Assembly: GCA_012719125.1 (NCBI GenBank)
Contig: JAAYAY010000072.1
Coordinates: forward strand, 1-64,000
Origin: Planctomycetaceae bacterium
GTDB lineage: Bacteria > Planctomycetota > Planctomycetia > Pirellulales > Thermoguttaceae
Reading direction: 5' to 3'
DNA: 64,000 bases
The notes beneath the pieces were generated by a model. That model searched no databases. It was not told the DNA's origin and was given only the letters and a program-made list of their open reading frames with translations. Both the position numbers and the translations under genes were made by a program. This document shows positions 9,418 through 17,771 of the stretch, one piece after another. How positions within the stretch are numbered: position 1 is the first letter of the stretch; every line of letters begins with the position of its first letter.

Positions 9418-10492
9418 GTCTCGTGGTCAGAGCGGAAGAGAGAGTGTTTCATCCAGCGCTATCGACTGGAGGCATCAGTTCTACAGATCCTTCAAGGAGC
9501 AGCACAGGGAGATAGCCTCCCAACTGAATGACGACGCCACACCGGACGAGATCGAACGCGCCGGGATGATTTCGCTGGGAAGGGTCATCGGTGACTTGGC
9601 ATCGGAGAGCATTCTCTCCTTGCTTTCAGAGATTGGCAAAGGCGGTAAGCTTGGTGTCACCGAATCGGATCTGGCAAGAATACTGTTCAGAGTCGTCCCT
9701 CAGAGTCCTCATCCATTCCAGTTTGCGGAGGATCGTGAAGCAGTCGCATGGGATTACCTTCTCGATGAAACGAAGCCTCCCGGGGAGCGCGAAACGACTT
9801 TGTGTTTCTGTGCCGAGAACGACGAAGATCGCACAGCAGCATTCATTGTCGACGAACTCGAGAAAGACGACCTATCGGCGGAGTGGCAGGATGCCCTCGT
9901 TCTCTGCGCCGAGTCCATGCAGTTTCACGAAGACACAATAAGGGCCCGACTGTGGCGCCGCTTGCTCGAAATCGCCTCCCGTCGCCGGCACGATCCCGAT
10001 GAGGCGGTATCGAGGCCGATCGTCTTCTCGGCCACCCGGTGCCTGACCTCCATGATGCCGGTCGAGGAACTGCCGCAGCTTCTGCCGCTGCTTGAGCCGC
10101 CGGCACCCTTGGAAACACGATTGGTGACGATGCAATGCATCGGTAACCTCTTCGAGTCGGGGCCGCCAACCGCGCCCGACCACCTTGCGGGATTGCGCGA
10201 CAGGATCCACCAGTTGGCGATCAAGTTCCTGGACCGGGATTGGCTCATTGCGGGTGAACGCGCCGCGATCGCCTTGAACGCCGTTCAGACGCTTGCCTGG
10301 TTGGGTGACGAGCGACTGGCGGACTGCATCTCGCAGGTGCTCGCGCTGAGGATGGACTGGTTTGCTCGCCAATTGTCGCGCAAACTGGAGGAGGTGAGCG
10401 AGGCGTGGGGCTCCATCGAGCATTGTTCGCCGTTAGGTCTGGTGCGAGGTCAGCTTGCGCTGCTTCGACAGGCACTTGCATCGACGAGTTGA
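9395..10492 (+). CDS. Helical-repeat (HEAT-like) hypothetical protein
   Basis: A 365-residue soluble protein not assigned to a family. The C-terminal two thirds consist of regularly spaced amphipathic helices (PQLLPLLEPP, AAIALNAVQTLAWLGDERLAD, LVRGQLALLRQAL), suggesting a HEAT/ARM-like scaffold. The N-terminal part is polar and acidic. Its ATG at 9395 has GGAG six bases upstream and lies inside the preceding gene. No signal peptide or membrane segment is seen. The next gene begins 19 bases downstream, so it is the middle gene of a three-gene operon. The alpha-solenoid reading comes from pattern only. Confidence 0.6.
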   Translation: MPDEEPLESRGQSGRESVSSSAIDWRHQFYRSFKEQHREIASQLNDDATPDEIERAGMISLGRVIGDLASESILSLLSEIGKGGKLGVTESDLARILFRVVPQSPHPFQFAEDREAVAWDYLLDETKPPGERETTLCFCAENDEDRTAAFIVDELEKDDLSAEWQDALVLCAESMQFHEDTIRARLWRRLLEIASRRRHDPDEAVSRPIVFSATRCLTSMMPVEELPQLLPLLEPPAPLETRLVTMQCIGNLFESGPPTAPDHLAGLRDRIHQLAIKFLDRDWLIAGERAAIALNAVQTLAWLGDERLADCISQVLALRMDWFARQLSRKLEEVSEAWGSIEHCSPLGLVRGQLALLRQALASTS

Positions 10493-10511
10493 TCCCTGTG
10501 CGAGGTGGTAA

Positions 10512-11246
10512 GTGCCAGGAACCAGACTTGAACCGGACGACGGGGCAGAGCTTCCGAAGTTTGCCGTAGTTGGGGCCTATGACCCGGCAGGCGACAGTTC
10601 TTTCGTCCAGCACGTGGCGATTCTTCGCGACAAGTGCAGCGTCAAGTACGGTGAAGAAGTTGCTGTCTGGCATACGGCGCCGCCTATCGTGGCGGGCGAA
10701 CGTACAAGTAGTATGTCTCCCAATGTCCTGGACACATCGCCCGCACACGTGGCTGCGTATCTCGACGATCTCTCGGCCGGTGATGTCCAGGGAATTGAAA
10801 CGGTGCTGGCCGATATCGACGCACAGACCCAACCACTCTCCACATGGTGTGCCAACTCGACACGGCGTGCCAGGCTTGAGGGATACCGAGTCCACTACAC
10901 GGCTCACCCACCCGTTCAATGGATTCGAGACGCCAAGACGGGGCGCCGGCGATACCGGAAGTTCAGTTGCTCCGGTTTCGTCGTGGAATGCTATAAGGGC
11001 GCGGACATCGTCTTGGTGCACGCGAGTGATGAAGCGTTGCCGGAAGTGGACCTACCGACGCTACGCCAGGGCTACGGCAGCCTGTTGGACGATTCGGGGC
11101 GTCGAAACAGTATTGGGCTCGACGGGAAAGGTCCCTGGCGGATGCTGCTTGCCGGCTATGTGATCCACGCGGCCGCTCGTGATGCGAGCGAGATTCGAGC
11201 GAAGCCGTACTGTCCGAACGGCATAGATGCGGCGAGGTTTCCATAG
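10512..11246 (+). CDS. Putative permuted NlpC/P60 (papain-like) domain protein
   Basis: A 244-residue protein whose layout recalls circularly permuted NlpC/P60 proteins such as YiiX. A histidine comes first (SSFVQHVAILRDK, residues about 30-42, then VWHTAPP). The nucleophile-type cysteine follows in SCSGFVVECYKGADIVL near residue 160. The family is known for the order H then C with CS(E/G)(L/F)V around the cysteine. The GTG start at 10512 has GAGG at 10502-10505 and is 19 bases after the previous stop. No signal peptide is visible, so a cytoplasmic peptidase, amidase or acyltransferase role is possible. The assignment is tentative. Confidence 0.5.
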   Translation: MPGTRLEPDDGAELPKFAVVGAYDPAGDSSFVQHVAILRDKCSVKYGEEVAVWHTAPPIVAGERTSSMSPNVLDTSPAHVAAYLDDLSAGDVQGIETVLADIDAQTQPLSTWCANSTRRARLEGYRVHYTAHPPVQWIRDAKTGRRRYRKFSCSGFVVECYKGADIVLVHASDEALPEVDLPTLRQGYGSLLDDSGRRNSIGLDGKGPWRMLLAGYVIHAAARDASEIRAKPYCPNGIDAARFP

Positions 11247-11337
11247 GGATGCTCTGCATCACGTCGCAGGGGCAAGTGTCTGCAGCGCTGCCATTGCCCT
11301 CGTCGGTATTTCTGTCAAATTGGCCGAGCCCTCAGAC

Positions 11338-14300
11338 TCACCCCACCCGCGAGGTCTTGGCAGACTTCTTCTCAGATTCCTGGAAATTCGCGGCAACAAG
11401 CGTGTCGGCCGATCCGTTGCCGTTTTCGGGAAGAGCCAATTGGCCGCCGGGCACGAGGGCCGGAAGTCGCGAGGAGAACAGCCGCCCGAGGCCCGCCTGG
11501 CAATCGAGAACGAGGCTGAACAATAGCGGCACGACGAGGAGCGTGAAGATTGTCGAGCAGACGAGTCCGCCCACCACGACGGCGCCGAGGCCGCGGTAGA
11601 GTTCGCTGCCGGCTCCGGGGGCGAGAACCAGGGGAAGCATGCCGAAGACGCTCGTGGCGGTGGTCATGAAGATAGGGCGGATGCGGGTCTTGACGGATTG
11701 GCGGATGGCCTCGCGCGGAGGGAGTTTTTCGCAGATGTCGTGTTCGCCTTCGCCGATGCCGCGCATGAAGTTCAGGGCCTGGTGGACGATGAGGATGGCG
11801 TTGTTGACGACCACGCCGATGAGGATCACGAACCCCAACATGGTGAGCGTATCAAGCTGTTGGGCCGGTTCGAGGATGCGGACGAGACGGAGACCGACGA
11901 ATCCGCCCACGGCGGCCAGGGGAACGCTGAACATGATCACGAAAGGATAGAGGAAGCTTTCGAACAGCGCGGCCATCAGCAGGTAGGTGATGACCAGGGC
12001 CAGAAACAGCCGGCTCAAGCCGACGCTGGTGACCGACTCCCAGTTCCAGCCGGTCCAGTGGCCGAGCAGGGCCGTACGGACCTGGGTGAGCTTGTCGGCG
12101 TTTCCCGACATGTTGACTTCCACCTCCGACGCCATGAGGCCTTGCTGCCGGAGGCCGGCCACGAGTTCCTCGATCCTGGCCTGGGCCTGTTCCAGGGCCA
12201 TTTCGGCCGGCGGATTGACGGTGAAGGTGACGGCCCGGCGCTGTTCCACGCGGCGAATGGACTGGGACGCGTCAGCGTCGACGAACTGAACCAGGTCGCC
12301 GAGCGGAACGATCGCGTGGCGGCCGTCTTCTTCGGTGACGGCCAGCGGCAACGCCGCCATTTCGTGGGGAGTCAATGGCGAGTTCGGGTCGCGGACGATC
12401 ACCAGGTCGATGTTGTCGCCGTCGAAATTGAAGTCGCCGACTTTGGCTCCGTCGACCATGGCGCGGGCCGTGATCGCCATGTCGCCGACGTTGAGGCCAA
12501 GTTCCTTGGCGCGAACCTGGTCGACGATCAATTGTTGCTCGGGTCCAGCCTCGTTGAAGGTCATGGGATCGTTGCGCACGGCGATCCCGGAGAACTCAGC
12601 CATGAGTGCTTGCTGCAGTTGGGACGAACTGTCCACGAGTTGCTGCATGTCGTTTCCCACGACCTCGACTTCGACGGTGTTTGATCCGCCCGCGTTGCGC
12701 CCGAAAATCGAACGCTGGGAAGCGTAGCCGCGGCACCCGGGTATGCGTTTCATCGCCTGGTCGAGGATTGCCTTGACCGGTTTCACATTCTCCGGATCCT
12801 TGCTCGTGGTGATCATGAACACGCGTCCTCGCGACACGACAAAGAAGAATTCGTCGATCGCGGGAACCACCTCGATCGGTTTGTTGGTCTGGGAGTCGAT
12901 CAGGGGCGCAATGGCTGTGGCTTCCCGAGAGTCTTTGGCTTCCCAATAGGGACGCACGGCGGCTTCCAGCCGTTCGGCCACCAAGGTGTTCTGCGACAGC
13001 GAGTAGCCGGGCGGGGTGAACATCTGGCCGAAAGTGTGGTTCTTGTTGCCGTCGGGCAGATAGCTGGCCGGCGGAACGAGCATCCAGCTCAGGCCCAGGG
13101 CGGCGACGGTGATCAAGGAGACGAGCACGAGGCGAAGCCACACGCCGGCGAGATTGGGGTGGCAGATCAGGTAAATCAGCCGGGAGAAGGCGTCGCAGCA
13201 CCAGGAAGAAAGCGGGACCAGGCCGAAGAGCGAGCCGGCCGCCCGGCGGATCGGCCCGCGGTGCTTGCGGTGATCGCGGAGGAACTTCGATCCGGCCGTC
13301 GGGACGACGGTGATCGAAACGATCAGCGACAGGGCCACCGCAGCACAAATGGCCAGGGCGATATCGTAGAACAGTTGGCCGCTTTCCTCCTGGATCGTAA
13401 GGACCGGTGCAAACACGGCGATCGTCGTCAGCGTGGAGGAAAGGATGGCTCCCCAGACCTCCTTCGCGCCGCGGTAGGCGGCCTCGAAGGCCTTCTCGCC
13501 CATGGCCAGGTGGCGGTCGATGTTTTCCAGAACGACGATCGCGTTGTCGACGACCATCCCCACGGCGAAACTGAGCCCGGCCAGCGAAATGACGTTGAGG
13601 TTGCGCCCGGTGAGGGCCATCACGACAAACGTGCCCATGACCGAGATCGGGATGGCGACCGCGATGATCAGAGTGGGACGCGGGCTGCGAAGAAAGAGCA
13701 GAAGAATGAGAACGGCGAGGCAGCCGCCGAGGAGAAGGTTTTCGCGCACCAGGCCCACGGCCCGATTGATGTAGTAGGTATCGTCGACGATCAACCGCAG
13801 GTTGATCCCGTAGCGGTCGTTCTTGTACGATTTCAGCAATCCGCCTGGAGCGTTCAGTTCGTCGATCTGCCGGCGGACGCCCTTCATGACCTCCAGGACG
13901 TTGGTGCCGGTCTCGCGCTTGATGAAGATGCTCATCGACGTGCGGCCCTTGCACTGGTTGAAGTAGACCTTCTTCTCCAGCGTCAGATCGACGTCGGCCA
14001 CATCTTCCACCCGGATGGGCACACCGTGGGCGTCGTAGGTGATGATCGTGCGGCGGAGCGGATCGAGCGAATCGAACTGGCCGAGCACGCGGAACCGCAC
14101 GTCCTGGCGGCCGTCGGCCAAGTCTCCGGCCGATTCGTTGACATTGTCCGATTGCAGCGCGGCGCGGAGTTGGGTGACGCTGATTCCCCGTTGGGCGAGA
14201 GTGGCGGGATCGAACTGGACCTGCACCTGGTGTTCGCGCCCCCCGTGAATGGTAAGTTCCGCCACGCCGGGGATCCGTTCCAGGGCGGGTTTCAAATAGC

Positions 14301-14781
14301 GATCGGCATGATCGTAGAATTCGGCCATTTCGAATTCCGGATCGTCCGCCTGAAGAAGGCAATAAGCGACGGCGTCGTCGCTGGCCGTGTCGGCGGCGCG
14401 AATCACCGGACGATCAACGTCCTCAGGATAATACGGCACCTCATCGAGCGTGTTGGCCACCTCCTGGAGGGCACGCATCATTTCGACGCCCACGTTGAAT
14501 TCCAGCGTGATATTGGCTCGCCCCAAATCGGCCGTGGAGACCATCTTCCACAGCCCCTGCACCGTCTTGAGTTTCTCCTCCTGCTCGATCAGAATCGACT
14601 TCTCGATCTCTTCCGGGCTGCGCCCCGGCCACTCCGTGCGGACCGTGACCACAGGCCGATCCACGTCGGGGGTGAGCTGGATGGGGACCGTGTTGAGCGC
14701 AATCACCCCGAACAGCACGATGAGGATAACTCCGACCGCGACTTTGACCGGGTTCTCAATGGAGAAGCGAATGATGTCCAT
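11338..14781 (-). CDS. RND-family efflux permease (AcrB/HAE-like)
   Basis: A 1147-residue inner-membrane proton-driven exporter. It shows the RND plan: one N-terminal helix (VAVGVILIVLFGVIALNTVPI), a large periplasmic loop, helices 2-6 with the proton-relay region GMVVDNAIVVLENI, a second large loop and helices 8-12 with FVILIGVVVNNAILIVH. The family usually runs 1020-1060 residues. Here the C-terminus carries about 40 extra, predicted disordered residues, and an insert follows the TM6 region. The adaptor gene lies upstream on the same strand. A missing outer-membrane component suggests it is encoded elsewhere. The substrate is unknown. Confidence 0.93.
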   Translation of the reverse strand: MDIIRFSIENPVKVAVGVILIVLFGVIALNTVPIQLTPDVDRPVVTVRTEWPGRSPEEIEKSILIEQEEKLKTVQGLWKMVSTADLGRANITLEFNVGVEMMRALQEVANTLDEVPYYPEDVDRPVIRAADTASDDAVAYCLLQADDPEFEMAEFYDHADRYLKPALERIPGVAELTIHGGREHQVQVQFDPATLAQRGISVTQLRAALQSDNVNESAGDLADGRQDVRFRVLGQFDSLDPLRRTIITYDAHGVPIRVEDVADVDLTLEKKVYFNQCKGRTSMSIFIKRETGTNVLEVMKGVRRQIDELNAPGGLLKSYKNDRYGINLRLIVDDTYYINRAVGLVRENLLLGGCLAVLILLLFLRSPRPTLIIAVAIPISVMGTFVVMALTGRNLNVISLAGLSFAVGMVVDNAIVVLENIDRHLAMGEKAFEAAYRGAKEVWGAILSSTLTTIAVFAPVLTIQEESGQLFYDIALAICAAVALSLIVSITVVPTAGSKFLRDHRKHRGPIRRAAGSLFGLVPLSSWCCDAFSRLIYLICHPNLAGVWLRLVLVSLITVAALGLSWMLVPPASYLPDGNKNHTFGQMFTPPGYSLSQNTLVAERLEAAVRPYWEAKDSREATAIAPLIDSQTNKPIEVVPAIDEFFFVVSRGRVFMITTSKDPENVKPVKAILDQAMKRIPGCRGYASQRSIFGRNAGGSNTVEVEVVGNDMQQLVDSSSQLQQALMAEFSGIAVRNDPMTFNEAGPEQQLIVDQVRAKELGLNVGDMAITARAMVDGAKVGDFNFDGDNIDLVIVRDPNSPLTPHEMAALPLAVTEEDGRHAIVPLGDLVQFVDADASQSIRRVEQRRAVTFTVNPPAEMALEQAQARIEELVAGLRQQGLMASEVEVNMSGNADKLTQVRTALLGHWTGWNWESVTSVGLSRLFLALVITYLLMAALFESFLYPFVIMFSVPLAAVGGFVGLRLVRILEPAQQLDTLTMLGFVILIGVVVNNAILIVHQALNFMRGIGEGEHDICEKLPPREAIRQSVKTRIRPIFMTTATSVFGMLPLVLAPGAGSELYRGLGAVVVGGLVCSTIFTLLVVPLLFSLVLDCQAGLGRLFSSRLPALVPGGQLALPENGNGSADTLVAANFQESEKKSAKTSRVG

Positions 14782-15095
14782 TGAAGTTGGCGGGGTTCAG
14801 GGTTCAGGAGGGAGGGGCAGGTACCGAGGGGCGGCGGGGGTGGGAGGCAGGGAGCGGTTGGAGTCTTCTGTCATAAAATGCGCGCACCGTGCACGCATGT
14901 TTGAAATTCGAAATCCGAAGCACGAAATCCGAAACAAACCAGAAACTCGAACTTCAAAGGCTCGAAACAAGAGCATGCGTGTGTGTCGGCTTGTCTGGCT
15001 TGAGGCATTTGGATTTCAGGTTTTGAATCTGTTTCGTATTTCGGATTTCGTGTTTCGGATTTGGCTGCGCCCGGAGGCCGCGTCAGGACCAGGCT
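14782..15095. repeat. Long intergenic inverted repeat between RND adaptor and permease
   Basis: The left arm at 14903-14940 is built from the words CGAAATCCGAA and CACGAAATCC. The right arm at 15027-15064 carries the complementary words TTTCGGATTTCG and TGTTTCGGATTT. The interior can also partly pair (CAAAGGCTCGAA against TTGAGGCATTTG). Together they form an imperfect hairpin of about 160 bases. A TCAGGGTTC-type word at 14794-14805 and an imperfect palindrome, TGCGCGCACCGTGCACGCA at 14879-14897, share the spacer. No ORF is supported. The element lies inside what should be one transcript. Confidence 0.7.
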
Positions 15096-16352
15096 CTATT
15101 CGGTCGTTCGACCTTTCTCGGCCAACGCCGCGAGGCTCTTGTCCAACTGGACGATCCCGACCTTCTGGCCGGGTTTCAGACGCTCGGCGCCTTCGATCAC
15201 GACCGTTGCTCCGTCTACGAGCAGTTCCCGGCCGCTTGCCGTCTCAGGCTCGACGGAGTATTCGTCGTGCATTCGCGAGTTGACTGTGACCGGCACGGGC
15301 TGGACTTCGGCGGTCTCCGAGGCTTCACTCGTAATCGCGACCCACACGGTCGCGCCGTCCGGCCGGACCAGAACCGCATCCCGCGAGACCACCAACTCCT
15401 CGCGCGGCTGCCCCATCGGAATCGAGGCGGTCGCGCTCATTCCCGCCTTGAGCCTTCCGTCTTGATCGTCGAGGCGGATCCGAACGGGAAAGGTGCGCGA
15501 CGCCATCGGCCCGTAGGGCGTCACCGAGACAACCTTGCCCGAGACTTCTTCTTCGAGCGGATCGATCCACACGGCGAGTTCCTGCCCGACCTCGAGCAGG
15601 TTGACGACCGACTCGGGCACCATGAGCCGGGCATCCAACTCTCCCGTGGCGATGATTTCGACAATCGGCGTGCCGACGGTCACGTGGCCTCCAATCTCGA
15701 CATGTTTGGCCACCACGACCCCGTCGAACGGAGCCACAATCGTGGACCGGGCGGTCCGCTCGTCTTCCTCCTTGATCGCCGTCTCGCTCTCCCGGATCGT
15801 GGCCAGCAGTTCGTCCACCGTCGCCTGCTTCAGTTCCAGTTCGCTCTTGGTGATCGCGTTTTGGTTCGTCAGCTTTTGGAACCGGGTCAACTCCTCCGTC
15901 TGAAACGCAAGCATCACCTTGGCCGACTGGATCTGGGCTTCAATTCGCTCCTTGGCCAGGCGGCTCCAGACGTCGTCGATGCGGGCAAGCAGGGTCTGGC
16001 CGCCGATCGCGCTCGTACCCTCTTCGACGGGCATGGCGACGATCTTTCCCGTCACCTCGCTGGCCACGGTGACCTTGCGGACCTCGATGAGCCGCCCGAC
16101 GATCTCTCGCTGCGGCTGAAACGGCTTGCGCTGAGCCAGGGCCACTCGCACCAGGGCCGGCGGCGGTCCCCCCGCCGGCTTGGCCTCGGCCGGCTGCACC
16201 GACGCAAGCTGTTTCTGAAGGAACTCCGGGTCTTCAAGCTGCGCCCCTGCCGTGCGCCACACCACCCACCCGCCCACCGCGCCGCCCAGCAGCAGCGCCG
16301 TGAGGCCGAGAGAAAGGGAGAGAATCAGGTACTTATGGTCAGATCGACTCAT
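15096..16352 (-). CDS. RND efflux periplasmic adaptor subunit
   Basis: A 418-residue membrane-fusion protein. It begins with an N-terminal anchor helix (LILSLSLGLTALLLGGAVGGWVVW), then the lipoyl half GKIVAMPVEEGTSAIGGQTLLARIDD, a coiled-coil hairpin around residues 125-200, the second lipoyl half STIVAPFDGVVVAKHVEIGG and beta-barrel and membrane-proximal domains. It is transcribed before the RND permease on the same strand, separated by a repeat-rich 314-base spacer, and should bridge that permease to an outer-membrane channel. The start ATG at 16352 gives a typical anchored N-terminus. Confidence 0.9.
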   Translation of the reverse strand: MSRSDHKYLILSLSLGLTALLLGGAVGGWVVWRTAGAQLEDPEFLQKQLASVQPAEAKPAGGPPPALVRVALAQRKPFQPQREIVGRLIEVRKVTVASEVTGKIVAMPVEEGTSAIGGQTLLARIDDVWSRLAKERIEAQIQSAKVMLAFQTEELTRFQKLTNQNAITKSELELKQATVDELLATIRESETAIKEEDERTARSTIVAPFDGVVVAKHVEIGGHVTVGTPIVEIIATGELDARLMVPESVVNLLEVGQELAVWIDPLEEEVSGKVVSVTPYGPMASRTFPVRIRLDDQDGRLKAGMSATASIPMGQPREELVVSRDAVLVRPDGATVWVAITSEASETAEVQPVPVTVNSRMHDEYSVEPETASGRELLVDGATVVIEGAERLKPGQKVGIVQLDKSLAALAEKGRTTE

Positions 16353-16609
16353 GAAATGTGGGCCTTCAACACAAGAACGGCTATTTTCAGGCTAGTCCCT
16401 CAAAGCATCGAATGTCAATCTTTTGCCCGAAAAGAGGGAGAAAGAAGCGGGCGCAAGGCTCATTTCTGCGGACGTCAAGGGGGTTGTGTGGGCGGTTCCT
16501 CGGCAAATGCGCAGCTTGCGGGCGGCATTCTCCCAGCGGTAGACTGTTGCCGTTGGCGCCCCCAAACGCAACTGCTTTCCCCCTGCACCGTATTTTCTGG
16601 AGCCCGCCC

Positions 16610-17731
16610 ATGAACATCCGCCGCATGATACTATTCGCGTTCTCCCCTATTCTTGTCCTGCTTGCGACCCTCGCCGCCGAGGGCCAAGCTGCCCAGCCCG
16701 CCGACTGGCTCCATATCGTCGAAACCCCCGTTTCCATCAAAATCGAAACCGACCGGCTCGAGGCCGTTATCCCGAAGAAGGAGCCGAAACACTGGATGAC
16801 CGGCATCGAAAAGGGCTCGTTCCTGGACAAACAGACCGGCTTCCGCGAAGTGGGCGACGGGCTGATGGTCGTCGATTGGCTCATGGAGGCGGGCAGCGAC
16901 GAGGCTTACGCCGATCAGGTCGCCGCGCCGGACGGGCACGGCGTCGGACGTTACACCTGGTATGCCAACGAGACCGATCCGGCCCGGCGAGAGTATGCCC
17001 GGATCGCTCACGGCAGCACGCACCGTAAACGGGTCGTGGAAGGTCCGCAACTCTGCCACCGCATGAAGCCCGTCCAGCCCGAGATCATCCGCGGTCCGGA
17101 GTTCGTCGCCGTCAAGACGACCTACCGCTATGAATACGCGGCCCCCGGCCGCAAACCCGGTTCGCTATGGACGCAACTGATCGTCTTCCCCAAGGGAAAG
17201 CGTTACTTCGTCCTCATGGACCGGATCGACACGGTCAACGATTCGCCCGAGATGTTCCTCCGCAACGACACGCCCGGCTGCATCCGCCACGAAAAGGGCG
17301 ACACCTTCAGCGAGATCTATCTGAGCTACCTGGGAGGCCCCCAGGGCCTTCGCATCTCCAACACCGAGTTCTTCACGCCGTTTGCGCCCGACGAGAAGTT
17401 CGGCTACCGCCGCGACACGCACCCGCTTCCGAAAGACTTCATCCGCGCCTACCACCTCCGCGACAAGGCAACGGGCGCCGACGGCCCCTGGCTTGCCGGC
17501 ATGACGCTCCAGCCGTCGGTGGTCTACGAGGCCTGGTGCAGCCAGCGGAGCGGGATCATCGTCATGATCGAGGAGGTCTACGGCAAGCCGATCCGGGCGG
17601 GCCAGTCCTTCAGCGCCGCTCACATGGTCGGCTATTTCGACACCATCGACCAGATGCACGCCCTCTACGACCAAACCAAGGGCCACACCGGTCTCACAGC
17701 GGATGAATCGGGCTGGCGGCTGGTGGAGTGA
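16610..17731 (+). CDS. Secreted protein of unknown function
   Basis: A 373-residue exported protein. I chose the ATG at 16610 because it begins a clear signal peptide (FAFSPILVLLATLAAEGQA, cleavage near residue 28); the longer open frame upstream has no such signal. The mature part is rich in Trp, Tyr and charged residues, suggesting a beta-sandwich. It has conserved-looking segments such as FPKGKRYFVLMDRIDTVND and PGCIRHEKGDTFSEIYL. No catalytic motif was recognised. It stands alone between the RND operon and leuS, with which it converges. Planctomycetes encode many such orphan secreted proteins. Confidence 0.75.
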   Translation: MNIRRMILFAFSPILVLLATLAAEGQAAQPADWLHIVETPVSIKIETDRLEAVIPKKEPKHWMTGIEKGSFLDKQTGFREVGDGLMVVDWLMEAGSDEAYADQVAAPDGHGVGRYTWYANETDPARREYARIAHGSTHRKRVVEGPQLCHRMKPVQPEIIRGPEFVAVKTTYRYEYAAPGRKPGSLWTQLIVFPKGKRYFVLMDRIDTVNDSPEMFLRNDTPGCIRHEKGDTFSEIYLSYLGGPQGLRISNTEFFTPFAPDEKFGYRRDTHPLPKDFIRAYHLRDKATGADGPWLAGMTLQPSVVYEAWCSQRSGIIVMIEEVYGKPIRAGQSFSAAHMVGYFDTIDQMHALYDQTKGHTGLTADESGWRLVE

Positions 17732-17744
17732 GATCCTCCCGTGG

Positions 17745-17765
17745 GTGACACCTGCCGGGTGTCAC
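17745..17765. terminator. Hairpin between convergent genes
   Basis: An 8-bp perfect stem (GTGACACC at 17745-17752 with GGTGTCAC at 17758-17765) with a 5-base loop lies in the 40-base gap between the secreted-protein gene (plus) and leuS (minus). Its position suggests bidirectional termination. There is no proper T-tract on either side, so it could equally be a short repeat. Confidence 0.5.
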
Positions 17766-17771
17766 TATAGC

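Noticed and set aside
13036-14784. 582-residue plus-strand ORF opposite the RND permease
   Set aside because: Composition is His/Arg/Asp-rich with no domain, as expected from the mirror frame of a membrane protein gene.
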